The position numbers were made by a program, and so were the translations under genes. From Guyanagaster necrorhizus (taxonomy: Eukaryota; Basidiomycota; Agaricomycetes; Agaricales; Physalacriaceae): DNA of 64,000 nt. Where the stretch lies: assembly GCF_019112545.1 (NCBI RefSeq), contig NW_025064888.1:517383-581382 (forward strand), written 5' to 3'. The notes beneath the pieces are model-generated. The model worked only from the letters and a program-made list of their open reading frames with translations. It did no database searches and was not told the origin of the DNA. Of the stretch, positions 49,395 to 61,440 are shown one piece after another (positions within the stretch are counted from its first letter, which is position 1; each line of letters starts with the position of its first letter).

Positions 49395-50603
49395 ATGATA
49401 TAAGTTACCATTGCATGCCATACGCCAGCAAAGTGGAGAACCGCATGCATTATTTACTCAAATTCTTGTCATCAAAGAACTCGTTCATCCTACCGTTTTC
49501 GGCCACTGGTCAATTATCCAGACTGGAGTGAAAGGGCGGATAGCTATTTCTGGCAACCAATAGCGGTCATCATTTTATGTAGGTACCTCACTGACACTAA
49601 GTCGTACAGGAAAGGCCATTATTGTGCGTCGGGGACTTTGTTGTCAGTTATCTATTGGGTGCAGCTGCAAGACATCTCAGCATGAAGCATCAAAAGGCTC
49701 GGGGCTCAGGGTTTGCTCAGGCTACGTCGGGGCTCTTTGTATGTCCCAAGTACTGATGAGTTAAGCCGACATCTCGTATCAGGGGTTTTCAACTGCCTGA
49801 TTTTCAACTGAGATCTGAGTTCAAAAAATAGGCTGATGCGGGTGAGTGGTTAAGTGCATGTTCATTCGAACGTTATATAGTGCCGTCTTTGATGTTCAGT
49901 AAACACCGACGGCGGTCGCCACCAACTGAGGTCTTCACCTTGTTTACAACGCTCGACCCGATGGCAAAGTCTCTGTAAAAGCATGACAACTTTATGTATT
50001 GAAGAGAAAGTGATAGTATCCTTTGATTTAAGTAGCTGCACCGAGGTACCGGAGTGTTTAAGTCAGTACTGAAGCAGGCGAAGGAACATTGATTCCATGC
50101 ACATTCAGAAAATGTCATTAAAATATCGTCCCAAATCGAGTATATAGATAGAGTTCCGATAGTACAAATGTGCAAACGCGAAAGATTTCAGCTGCATTCA
50201 ATAGCAGAATGTCCCTAGTAAAGAAATCATAAGCGAGCATCCACGCATCATAAAATGATACCACAACCTTACCGGCGGGGCGAAGGTCCAGATATGAAGT
50301 ACAAGCCAGACAGGCGAGTAGGCAACCTTTCCATGTAAACGAACATGTACAACCACCGACGCTTGTACGCGTTCCGAGCATGCAATCTTCAACTTATACA
50401 TCTGGAGGTTCAGGAATGGCTACAGCAAAGAAAGTCGCTATCCGATGATATGTCGTCACAAATAGACCTTATTCCTTAGAGGTTCTCCTGGGAGGAGTCG
50501 CTTGTCAACGTCACACTGTGGTTTAGTTCCATGCCTTCGCTAGAATACAAATGCACGTTTAACATTATGTCCCAGGCACACTTTCCAACGCCAAGTCGGT
50601 GGA
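49395..50603. other. Intergenic, about 1.2 kb
   Basis: This is convergent space between the nucleolar gene and the FAD oxidase. Short minus-strand open frames at 49873-50401 lack features. Nothing else is seen. Confidence 0.4.
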
Positions 50604-52198
50604 TCAAAGGGCCAGATCCACCTCCTCCGCAAGGACCACCTTCCTTAATACCCTCGGTCCCAGCTCGCCCTCTTGCAGACCATTCGTCTTCTCAATCCAC
50701 GGAATCTTCCCCTTATCCGGTTGAGGCCATTTCCATAGTTTCGTATACACCGTCTCCTTCCCCAGAAGCGCATCGATTACTTTGCCCCCAAGGTTCGGCA
50801 GGAACTTGAACATATGGCCACTCCCACCGCTCACAACGAACAAGCTTTTTCCATACCCGGGCACGTAATCGATGAGGAAATTGTTGTCGAGGCTATCACA
50901 GTACCAGCACAGGCGCGTGCTCGCGACAGTCGCCTTTTCAGCGATGTCGGGGAACAGCTTGCGTAGTGTATCCTTGATCAGCTCAACCGCGACGAGTGGT
51001 ATCCGGGTCTCCTTGATGTCGGTATACCTGGTCTTTGGCACGGAGATTCGCAGCCCAGGTTCAGACGGATGGTCCACAAAATTGGTGTACTGCGTGTTGA
51101 TTAGCATGATTATTTATGAACCATATAGACTCATACCTTCAAACCGCGATATCCCACTTTAAGTAGCCCATCCTCAGTAATGGGAAAGCCGTACACGTTA
51201 CCGATTGGGCTGTCGTTACCGCTAAGTCCCCATGCCCAAACGAGAAAGTTCTCTGGAGAGTACTTTGACCAGAGTTCGGGCTCCTCCTCTTTGGGAGGGA
51301 ACTGATAGAGCATGACGGACCCAGCGGTGGTCTCGAGGCGATCGGCGGTTTCAGGAAGAAGTGACGGCGTCCAACCTCCTGCTGCAACAATGATGAGGTC
51401 GCCGGTGTGAACGACGCCATCCTTCGTCTTGACACCCGTAGCCTTCTTCTCACCGTCCTTATCATCCTTAATGATCTCGACAACCTTGCCTTTCTCTGGA
51501 CCAAGGATAAACTTGACGCCTGCTTTACCAGCAAGGTACTAGACAATGTCAGTGGATGTGTATGAGAAGATCAGGTCAACACACCTTTGCATACGCGCAA
51601 CCCTTATCGGCTCTGGTAAAACCGCCGTTCAAATCCAGCAAACCGTCTCCGTTCCAATTGACCGCGCGCACCCTCCTACTTTCTCCTCCGAGATCACCAC
51701 CCTCTGACAAAACATATGCGTTACTTCGCTGCTCCGGTGTGAGCGTCGCCAGGCTATCCCGGTCAAACTGGCTGATAGGTGAAGATTCTGATGCAGGAAG
51801 ACGAAGGACGCCAGATAGATACAGCAGTTCTGTGTTTGGGGTCAGCGAGGGTGGAAGGTCCTCGGCAGGTGTTGCTGCGAGATCCTTGTTCCACTGGAAC
51901 CATTCCTCCCTTGCTGCAAATGCGAGATGCTGGTAATCCGTTTCTTTGCCATCTAAGGGAGATGTTAAATAAATGGAGAGAGACAGCTAACAAAGTACTT
52001 ACACCAGCAACGAAAGACTTTGTTCACATCGGCTGATGGTGCATCACATCCCTTGGATGGCGCATACCCGTTCTCTCCATATGGCTGGTAGTCGATCACA
52101 GTCACGTCGACTCCGGAACGAGCGAGGTGAAGGCTAGTGCTGAGCCCGGCAACGGCACCCCCCACGATAATGACTTTCTTATCTTGCAGAGAGACCAT
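50604..52198 (-). CDS. FAD-dependent amine oxidase (saccharopine/fructosyl-amino-acid oxidase type)
   Basis: Four exons (52003-52198, 51585-51952, 51137-51538, 50604-51089) encode 483 residues. The N-terminus has a dinucleotide-binding fold, KVIIVGGAVAGLSTSLHLA, with the acidic ribose-binding residue in VTVIDY. Residues around VHTGDLIIVAAGGW form the second FAD contact. The C-terminal block TRLCWYCDSLDNNFLIDYVP and SGGSGHMFKFLPNLG is characteristic of the sarcosine oxidase/fructosyl amine oxidase/saccharopine oxidase group. Such enzymes oxidise secondary amines to imine plus hydrogen peroxide, usually in peroxisomes. The C-terminus (VDLAL) is not a clear peroxisomal signal. Substrate choice cannot be read from the sequence. 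Confidence 0.85.
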
Positions 52199-52687
52199 AT
52201 GTTGGAATTTGAGGTGGGTCCTATTTCAACGCCCATTTTATTTTAAAGTAGCTATCTTTCGAGGAGCTGGTTGCAGGCAGAGCGGCACGGACCCTCGGAT
52301 GCTACCGAGTGGCGACGATTTGCGTCTTTTTTGGTTCGTTTTTCGTCCTTGCTTTACCCCTCTCCTTTGCCTACCTCTACCTACCAACGACGTAACAGAA
52401 CGTACTCCTACTGTAAGAGAACGGCCCATTTTTAATAACCCCATCGCAGACTTCTGCCTTATCTCAAAGTGAAGGGTCTATATTGCCTATCTCTGTTCAC
52501 TTTGGGACTTGTATCAATTTTTTACCATTTCTTGCACCATCTTTCAATTCTCTTCGCCACCGGGTCTTCGGAACTATCCAGGAACAACATTCTTTATCTT
52601 TTCTCTGATAAACCTATCTCGGCCGATATGTTTTATCAGTGATCACTTCTGCTATCCTCCTAACTTTTCACGCTTTGAGGTCCTACT
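52199..52687. promoter_or_regulatory. Divergent promoter, FAD oxidase / 2-hydroxyacid dehydrogenase
   Basis: 489 bp lie between divergent starts. Pyrimidine-rich tracts occur at about 52346-52382 and 52500-52600, a pattern of basidiomycete promoters and leaders. The shared region allows common control of the two enzymes; this is inference. Confidence 0.4.
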
Positions 52688-53851
52688 ATGTCGCAACGCA
52701 AAAAGGTCTTAGGAATCGGTTCGCCTCGCTTTGCCACTGAAGAATTTGCTGCTCTCAAAGAAGTAGCCGATGTTCATTGGTTCGTACCCGATGACCATCC
52801 CCAGGTGATCCGCGAGGTAAAGAGACTATGTGAAGAACACGGTCCATTCGATGCGAGTTATGTTTTATTTGGGACAGCGAAGTATGGCCCCTTCACTGTA
52901 GAGATGCTACGACCGCTCTTTCCTGGATGTGGATTGTTCGCGTCTGGCGGGGCAGGGTACGATGACATCCCTACAGAGTTCTTGGCGGAGAACGGTAAGT
53001 ATGCTCTATATACGCATTCAGATCTTCATCTGAACTCGCATCTAGGTGCCTATGCTGCTAACACCCCCACCGCGGTAACTAATGCAACCGCCGACATGGC
53101 TCTCTTCCTCACCCTCGCCGTCCTACGGGATACCTCTCAAGTCGAAGCCAACTGTCGAGCCGGCAAGTGGCGCGACAATTTAGAACTGAACGAAGATCCT
53201 TATGGGAAGACGTTTGGGATATTTGGCATGGGCAAGATCGCGAAGGCTACCACGAAGAAGGTCCAGGGCACTGGGATGAAGGTCATCTATCACAGCCGGA
53301 CGAAGTTGAGCGATGAAGAGGAGAAGGCCCTGGATGTCTCTTACGTTACTGAAGACGAGCTCCTCGCCTCTTCCGATGTTCTCAGCTTGCATTGTCCACT
53401 CACGCCTGATACGAGACAGTGGTTGAACACGGAGCGTATAGAAAAATTGAAACATGGCGCTTTCTTTGTTAATGTTAGGTGTTTTTATCCCTCTTTCTCT
53501 TCTTTTTCTGACGTCCCGTACAGACCTCTCGTGGTGCTATTGTGGATGAAACCGCACTTATTAAAGCTCTTGAGAGTGGTAAAATCAAACGTGCAGGCCT
53601 TGACGTGTTCGTCGGCGAGCCTAAACCCAATTCATGGTTCCTTCAGTCTAATAAAGTTACCATCCAACCACATTGGGGTGCATTTACCACGGTAAGATAT
53701 TGCTATTCTGCGCGATGTGTTGAATCTCACCAGTCACGTGTAGGGAACGATATATGTTGGTGAATGCCAAGTCCTGGATAACGTACGGACATTCCTTGAA
53801 ACTGGCCGACCTAGGTATCCTGTGAATAAGCCCAAGGGAAAAGAGGCATAG
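52688..53851 (+). CDS. D-isomer-specific 2-hydroxyacid dehydrogenase
   Basis: Four exons (52688-52994, 53046-53473, 53524-53691, 53744-53851) encode 336 residues. The NAD(P)-binding site is GIFGMGKIAKATTKK, with SRTK after the second beta strand, which suits NADP(H) better than NAD(H). Catalytic residues are visible: Arg in VNTSRGAIVDE, Glu in FVGEPKP and His in QPHWGAFTT. Substrate-loop residues include ASGGAGYDDIP. This is the glyoxylate/hydroxypyruvate reductase-like branch, interconverting 2-oxo and 2-hydroxy acids in the cytosol. The exact substrate is uncertain. Confidence 0.9.
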
Positions 53852-54023
53852 ATATGTAGGAATAAATTCGAATATAGAGATGAAATAGTATAGCGGCCGT
53901 GAAGACGAATGTTTTTCTTGAACTTATCCCAGTTTTAAGTACCTACCTTCGTACTTGCGCGAGACATGAACGTTTTCCCAGCAATATTTCATTGGTCAGA
54001 TACATTATTGCGAGTGTAGATTG

Positions 54024-55326
54024 TTACAGTTTTGCTTTGACTGGGGCCTTCGCCTCCTGCACATCGTTTACAAGTGTACCAATACCGTTCCCTACCCACA
54101 CCGAAATGTTGTCGCCGTCTTTGAGATACAAGGGTGGCTTGCGGACAAATCCGACACCAGCAGGTGTACCTGTTAAGATAATTGAACCCGGCTCTAGCGT
54201 AGTGCCTTGGGATAGGTGGGCAATTGTTTGCCTGACATTGAAGATCTGGTCGCTAAAATGGATAACAGGTTACCAAGGGTGAGGGACTAATGGCACAAAT
54301 ACTCACGCAGTAGTCCCGTTTTGTACAAGCGTTCCATTCAAAATGGATTTGAGGGACACGGCTTGAGGGTCAGGGATTGCAGATGCAGAGACCAGACAGG
54401 GTCCCAATGGATTTGTGTTATCTGGAAGACGTGAGCAAAGAACCAGTCAAGACAATGAGGAGATGAATGCACCGAAGCTTTTAGAGAATCCCCATTGCGA
54501 AACGATCATTTGGTGTTTTCGGAACGATACCTACAAAATTATCTAGCTGGTAAACAGGGGGGAAGCCTGTGAGAAAGAAGATACTAACATCATTCGCCCC
54601 GGTGTATGCGAGGACGTAGTCCAGAGCGTCCTCCTCCGATACATCCTTCGCGGGTTTTCCAATCACGATAGTGAACTCGACTTCATAGTCTGACTGGTGC
54701 TCCTTCGGGGGCTGAACAGCCGTTGGGATAACGATGGGTGCCAGAGGTCCGATGAGAGAGTTGACGGGTTTGTAGAACAAAACCGGATACCTAAAGTAAG
54801 TCACAAGCCGTCATTATGGCGAAACGATCTAGGATAGCTGTCGATCTCACATTGGTTTAGCCATCTTCGCCTCGGCCTTTCATGCGAAAGTTAGCCCCAA
54901 TGAAAAGAGCGCCGAAAGAAATTAGGAAACTAACAGCGTGATCCGAATAATTCAGCCCCAAGCATCGAACCACCTTGACTTCTTCTGCGGCCAGAGGCGT
55001 CAAGAGTTGCTTCACGGTAAGTATGTTCTTCGAAACCTGAGCGGCAGGGTCTAACGCAGAACCGACGATTTCATACGCCTTGATAGTCTTGCCTTCGTGG
55101 GCAGCCAAGCCCACTGCAATGGACAATTCACATGAGCAACAAATATGTACTGAGAAATGACGACGACGTACCATCCAACAAAGCATCCACAGGCTCACCG
55201 ATGTGCACACGCGAAGTCTCGATGGCTACGAACCGAATCAGACGTGTCCATTGCTAGTAAGCAGAGCCGTCAAGGGAGTGCGTCTAAATCATTTATCGGG
55301 GAGCTTACTGTCTTGATGGGCGCCAT
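54024..55326 (-). CDS. Fumarylacetoacetate hydrolase (FAH)-domain protein
   Basis: Eight exons (55309-55326, 55172-55253, 54935-55113, 54851-54876, 54589-54790, 54473-54530, 54307-54421, 54024-54252) encode 302 residues; two exons are only 18 and 26 nt. The FAH fold is complete: CLGLNYSDHAAEAK, PVLFYKPVNSLIGP, the metal ligands in DYEVEFTIVIGK and YTGANDVSFRKHQ, then GTTLEPGSIILTGTPAGVGF and DGDNISVWVGNGIGTLVN. Relatives are acylpyruvases, oxaloacetate decarboxylases (FAHD1) and catechol-pathway hydrolases. It is metal-dependent and cleaves a carbon-carbon bond next to a 2-oxo group. It converges with the dehydrogenase, 172 bp away. Confidence 0.92.
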
Positions 55327-57849
55327 TTAAATTTCAATAATTCAGTTCACAGTACAGTCGGAAGAGCTGAGGGAAAGAACTAGAATTTGTCAGACACCTG
55401 CAGGTGAGAAATAATGGAAAGGCGCAATTTCTCCGCGAATCACGGCTATCATTGGCCCGGGCCGGTTTGGTGAGCACCTGAGGAGCACGAGTACTCCGTC
55501 GGAAGTAACAAGTGCAGTATGCGGAAGCAAGGGAACTGCATTGCACGGTAGACAATACAACTATTCACGAGATTCAGGACAGAAAAGTATCAATACCGCT
55601 AGTACTCGTGCTTTGCGAACCCTATGCTCAAAACAAAAACGCGTATGGTAATCATCACAAGAATCTCAGCGGGGCTCCATTGTGAGGCGCAGTGAGACGG
55701 AAAAAGGATCGTCAATTCCCTGCGGATATCATAGTAGTAGAGCAGGAGTGGGGGGAGGTTCTCACCTGTGGACGAAGCAGGGCTGAAACCTCCCGCCTCA
55801 TGGCACGCGATTGTTGATAGGGCATTTATCTACATCTATTGAACGACCTTCATACGGATCGTTGAATCTGGTTTACGAGATTAGGACATTTGGAAGATGA
55901 TAATCTGTGGGCCTGAGCTTGAGTTGATCCTTTTCCTGTTCTATTGTATCATCGGCATCGAATGTAAAACAGTATTATTTACATATACTAGTGCGACATA
56001 TATCCTTCGCAAGACTTGTACTATTGGCGGTGGCCGGTAAGTATACCTGGACAGTGAATTCGATATGCCCGGTCGACAAGGCTTCTTTAGGGCAGGCCCG
56101 CGCATATTCGCGTTTCCCAGTCACCTGTCTGACGCTACCCTTCCTCTCTCATGCTGTTCCTAATTCCACGAGAAGCATCTCCGTCAAGCTTTAATTCCCA
56201 TCTGTATTGACATACCCTCTGTGCCACTGTTGGAACAATCGAGAAATGAGTTTCCGACGCTATGGTGCTCGAGTCCATTGACGTTCGCATGCCACACACC
56301 ACAGCTGGTGCATGTTCGTAAATGAGCTTGTCTCATACGCTCTCAACGCTCATCTTGCCTCAGAGAAAGTCACGACTCTTCAGAGCGTTAAGACTGTTTA
56401 GGTCGCGTTTTGGCGTCGTTCTTAAAAACTCAAATCTATAATAGGTGGGTGGGAAGTTGCCTTTCAAGTTGGCATTATCATGGTATGGACTCTACCTTGT
56501 GGTAACGATTTCTTGCCGAGTCAGTCGCTTTTCTTCCACGCCTTCAGGTTTTCTTCAGACAGTTGACATCTTCGCAAACGGAGATTAATGGTTCTTGGCC
56601 TAACAATCTCTTGAATTCTCACTGGTTCCCGACATTGAAAGGAACGTCGATTTAGATAAGCTGATTTGAGCCAGTTATTTCGAGACTGGCTAATTTCATT
56701 CGTCGTTGACCTATCATTGACCTCGACACACATAGATATGTATCTTTCAATTCGCACGTGTGTAAGTTGTACATTTCTATAACCCACACTATTTTCTTCC
56801 ATTAATAACACACTTCATTGGTTAGCCGATCGCCTGGCGGTAGTGTATCGGACACATTCGGATATTCAGATCCTCGGCGTAGCTCGCGCAGCTGAACTTG
56901 AATATTCTTCCTCGAGCGCTAAAAAGAAAACTCCCAAACATATGCGGCATGACTCCCCCATTCCCTGTAGCCTCAGATCCCAGCCCTGTCTCTCGTATCA
57001 GAAGCAACCCTTCTTTTAGTGAGACGCCTCTCAATTTTCGGATCATTTTCGTCGTTTTGGAAAAATTTCAACTTTCAAAACTCGTGGGCTGGATCCTCTT
57101 TGCCATGGGAGGACTGAAAAGGCAATACGCGTTCTCCCAGGGAGCAAAAATATAGCTCGTCCCGACTTAGCGCATCTCTGGCATTGCTAGAACTGTCGAC
57201 TCGATCCTGTCCTCGTGCATGTAGACTCAGACCATCTTTGATAAGGTCGTATTTTGAGCTACGACCTTTCGAACCTCAGGTTAATATCCTAAGTTCGGAA
57301 GGTGGAGCTAGTTTCCGATTTGAACGATACGAGTAAATCAATAATCTTAAGAGACATCGAAATTCAGCGGTGATAGAACAGTAATCCTATACCCGCATAA
57401 CTCGCCCTCATCCGCTTCCGCACAAGCCAACGATAACCTTCCTCCATGATGTATCTCATTTTGCAATTGGGTGCTCGAAGGACATCCTCACGGAGATTGA
57501 CAGAACCATGTCTTCTCCGCCCGTGTCCGATTCCCATTTGTTTATGGCACTCAGAAGGTCTGAACCTAGTTTGCTGAAGCGATCTATTGGGACATCTACA
57601 GACTACGAATAAGTTATACTACTCAGGGCTGAATTACGGGCTGCTCCGTTAAGATAGAGAACGTGATCAAGAATGCTGCCGCCCCGGTTTGTACAGTGCT
57701 GAGTGCACCTTTTGCAAACATTCAAGCTTGTGACTGATACTTTTTCAGTCTGCCTTCTAAACTGTCGTTTCCGTTTATCGAGCAGACTTTGGGAACCAGT
57801 GCCATTAATACATCTACCGGCACTCTTTCCGTCCTCATGTCCATCGAAA
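55327..57849. other. Gene-free stretch, about 2.5 kb
   Basis: Open frames are short and featureless on both strands (for example 55991-56194, 56898-57155). No RNA gene or terminal repeat is seen. The right end may contain the decayed 5' part of the hydrolase relic that follows. Confidence 0.4.
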
Positions 57850-58890
57850 CCATCATCAGACCTGGTATAATGCCGTCAGTGATCTCAAGTCGGGTAAAAC
57901 ACCTCTTATCCTAGTTAATGGGCCGCAAAATTCCAGCCAGGAATAGTACGTCGTTTGTTCTAGCTGTTGTCTGATCTCAGACTAATCGCGCACTTTGTAG
58001 TATGTTGCGGGTGACCTGATTCGATCCAGGAGCATTGCTGGTATCGCTTACCATTCATCATAGGCCTCATACGGTTCTGATGTCGACAGGGTATGTGCAA
58101 TCGTACGATCAATAGTCGTGTTGACATAGCATGGACTCAATATGCCTTTCTACGATACACTTGGAAGTGGCCGGTCGACACATCTTCCGGAAGCCCCGGA
58201 AGACTTCTGGACACAAGAGCTATACATGAATGAGCTCGAGAATCTCGTCTCTCATCTTGGGATCTCCGACTCATTCAATATTCTCGGGCACTTTGGGGGG
58301 GTAGGCCCCTACTGGCGTTCCTGTTCATTCTTTTCAAGAGCCAACTGTAGTCAAGGAATGCTCGCAGGACAATATGTGGCAACACGTTCACCGAAAGGTC
58401 TCCGACACTTAATCGTCGTCCGTGCCATTGCCTCCGTAGAAGGTGGAAAAGTTCTCTATGGGAAAAATCGCCTTCAATCCATCTTCGTGTCTCATCGCAA
58501 CCCGTTGTGGACCTGGAAATATCAGACGTCGCTGTGGAGGATATCATGACGACCTGGAGAGCCATGGTGGAGGATAAAACCATCTGGAAAACAATGTACG
58601 TTGAGGTTCCGATTTCATCCTAGTCCCCAATCCTCGCTTGCTCAACGTTCTTGACGATTATCAGGTTCGGTGGAATAGTCGATACCCGTCCGATACTTGA
58701 AATAAGAGGGACCCTCAGCGACTGGTCCATCGTGGATATTTTGAGGCGCATTTCATGTACGATGCTTTGTATCTTCGGAATGAACGAGGATAGATTCAAG
58801 GCATGGATGACTGTTCCAGACACAAGGTGGGTGAAATTTGAGAACTCTCTCAATTTCCCAATGTATGAAAGGTGTGAACAGTACAGTACG
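57850..58890 (+). pseudogene. Proline-iminopeptidase-like alpha/beta hydrolase, decayed
   Basis: Ordered fragments match fungal proline-specific peptidases/amino acid amidases: TWYNAVSDLKSGKTPLILVN (57860 on), FYDTLGSGRSTHLPEAPEDF, LYMNELENLVSHLGISDSFN, MLAGQYVATRSPKGLRHLIV, then GTLSDWSIVDILRRISCTML and TRWVKFENSLNFPMYE. The oxyanion segment usually HGGPG reads NGPQN. The nucleophile elbow, usually G-H/Q-S-W-G-G, reads GHFGG (58285-58300), so the catalytic Ser is gone. A stop follows the first fragment after splicing, and the aspartate-bearing region is shortened. Some joins could be introns, but the active site is destroyed. Confidence 0.72.
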
Positions 58891-59122
58891 TCTTTCCTTG
58901 CACTATCATTGCCCTTACTTATTCTCGTGACATCATACGGGTACCTACGGACAGCGGCAGATTTCTTGGAAGCTTCATGAAGAAGAATTGTGCCTGTTAC
59001 TTTAAGTCCTTTACGTTCTCGAAGGCTATCAATCATGTAATTAAAGAACTGGGATTTTTGTATACGACTTCAGTGTTATCTGACCCGTCCAGGAATGTTG
59101 TTAACGCGCCATTTGATTCTCA

Positions 59123-59452
59123 ATGACTATTTCAGAAAATCAAAATCGATACGCCCACCGCGTCCTTCATGACAAGATCTTTTTCCAAGACGAGGACCTC
59201 CCCTTATCCGAGTGTGCTCACAGGATCAACTTGATCCACGATACAAAGAGAGAGGAAAACTTAATCTTTTTTGAAACAAGTCTTTCACTAGTATCCCCTC
59301 ACATTCTCCTTTTCGAGACTTGGGAAAAGTGTTGGGATAGCAATCCCGAGCGAGTACGAGAACGTACTCGAAGATACGATGCCAGTCAGCGGCAGCTGAC
59401 TTGGATCGTGATCCGGACTTATTTAGTATCTCGTAGAAAGATCTCGAAGTAA
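59123..59452 (+). CDS. Hypothetical 109-residue protein
   Basis: A single ATG-initiated frame with a mixed, protein-like composition (KIFFQDEDLPLSECAHRINL, then FETSLSLVSPHILLFETW) and a basic end. I recognise no domain. It could be a genuine small gene, a piece of a larger decayed gene following the hydrolase relic, or chance. Confidence 0.25.
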   Translation: MTISENQNRYAHRVLHDKIFFQDEDLPLSECAHRINLIHDTKREENLIFFETSLSLVSPHILLFETWEKCWDSNPERVRERTRRYDASQRQLTWIVIRTYLVSRRKISK

Positions 59453-59803
59453 TACGAAATGTATTTAAGTAGAACGTTTCTCTCTCGAGAGGCTAATTCT
59501 AGTCCTCTGTTACATTACTCTGCTCTCTACTTACAACAAAAAGAACTTGTCGTCATATCTATCGTCAGACTTTAGTGCGTAAAAAGGATTGGGTACGGTA
59601 TTCCGTGTCTTTCAATGCCTCCCTGTATTTCTTTCTCATATGAATCAATGTCCTTTGTACATCATGTTCAATTCTCAATGTACCCTATGAAATGCCTCTA
59701 CTCCGCGAGATGTAGTACGCAACCGTGATCACAGCGTCCTGTGCGTACCACTTTGGGAACGCGTTTGTGGCGTGGGAGTACCAGCCATTTTTTTCACTTG
59801 CAA

Positions 59804-61217
59804 ATGTTTAAGCCATGTTCCTTTGCTCTCCGGCACTATGGCCTGCATCGTTCGCTATCGACCTCAGCGGCAGTGCAGAATTCTCCTTCCCCCTCTCGCT
59901 TGGTACGAATAGGTAATCTTACCGAAGATTACGACGTTCAGAGGACGCTCCACAATGCGAAAGCAATACCCGTCGAGAAAGCAATACTAAACAAGGACCA
60001 TCTGCTTGTATGGTTTCCAGACAGTGCTAGCGCGGCTCGTGTTGTCGATTCGATCTTCAAACGTAGCGAAAACTTCACCTACGAGTACGAGGACCCGACA
60101 CCACCTCTGTCGGCAGAAATCGCCGCTCATATTGGCTTGGGTGCTTACCGGAAAATACGTATATTCAATCTGCCCATTTCTACGAGCACGGATTCGTTGA
60201 AGGAGACCTTTGCTGACTCCTGGGATGCGATGGCCCACACGGAAATAGTGAAGAAGGAGAAGCGGGGTACGGCTACCGCCTATCTGGAATTTGCGGATAT
60301 ACGCTCTGCCATTAAGGTTTTTCCTTTTGTTTTTAATAGTATTCAACATGTCTGATCATGGTGATTGTGGTAGGCTGTGGCCACGCCCAAGGTGGGACTC
60401 CTACAGGACACTATCATCGACTATTTTAACAATTCCCGAATTTATAATTACCCTCCATTTGTGCACGTACGCAAAGAGCTTACTTATGGAGGGAAACGTG
60501 GCATAGTCATCAGCGGCATTAAGGATACAGATCAGGTTGAGCAGGCTGTATGGTCTACTATAGGATCGAAGACGGAAGCCATGGTGTTGGACTCCGAAGT
60601 TGTTGCATCTCAAAACGTGAGCTAACGTCTTCGCTCCATAGTTTTCCTCGATTGACTCGTCCTAGTCTATCGTTTTACAGTTTGCTACTGCCAAAGCCAC
60701 GTTTGAGTTTAGAGACAAATTTGCTTCTGCCGCCAAATCTCTTGGTGTCAAAATGAAGCCGAAAAAACTAGATTTAGACAAGTCAGCGATCTCAGTCATA
60801 GAACTCGGTGGAAGCCGAACGTTGTACATTCGCGCAAAGAGCAAGCGCGGGATCAAGAACTCTGCCCAGTTCGAGCACTTTGGACCAGTGATGCAGGTTG
60901 TCAAGAAGTGAGTGGCCCTTTACAATTCTCACAGAAACGTTTTCTTAAACTGTTACGTCAGCGGCGACATCACAGAAATCACATTCAAGTCCTTCCATGA
61001 TGCCATGAACGCTCTTATCCAGCTCGAGGCCGGAACCCATAGCCTTACTGGGCTCAAAGGCGCCTCGATATACATACCGAATACAGAGCCTGTGACCATC
61101 GCACCCCCTACGTTAGCGCCGCAGACGGAAGCTATCCGTTCAGCAAAAGGGAAGGAATTTCTTGCGAAGGCAGAGGAGTTCGCAGCGCAGGCAAATGCCA
61201 GCCTGCCGGCGTCATGA
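59804..61217 (+). CDS. Putative mitochondrial RRM-like protein, paralogue A
   Basis: Four exons (59804-60316, 60374-60616, 60681-60907, 60962-61217) encode 412 residues; the ATG at 59804 is the first in frame (an upstream GTG frame is ignored). The N-terminus (FKPCSFALRHYGLHRSLST) is basic, Ser-rich and lacks acidic residues, a likely mitochondrial presequence. Several RRM-like beta-strand patterns follow: RLVRIGNLTEDYDV, RKIRIFNLPIS with TAYLEFADIRSAI, RGIVISGIKD, and a last ITFKSFHDAMNALIQLE. I infer an organellar RNA-binding protein; no named orthologue is recognised. It faces its paralogue tail to tail, 223 bp away. Confidence 0.8.
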
Positions 61218-61440
61218 AGCCGCGGAACTTTAAAATCGTTTGTCCATGAGGCTTATAGTACTGGGGCACGTCCTTGATATTACAATCTCCATCAAATATC
61301 TTCTCTGCCTGAGGGTTCAATTGATATTAAGCACTCTGAGGAAGCTTCAATCCTTTACATTGACATGTGTTATACCGATGTCGGATGAGCACCCTGAGAT
61401 CCAGGATCCGTTGCACTTTTAAACCTTTCTAATATATCAA

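Noticed and set aside
49873..50401. Overlapping short minus-strand frames between the nucleolar gene and the FAD oxidase
   Set aside because: Composition is not protein-like and there are no conserved motifs.
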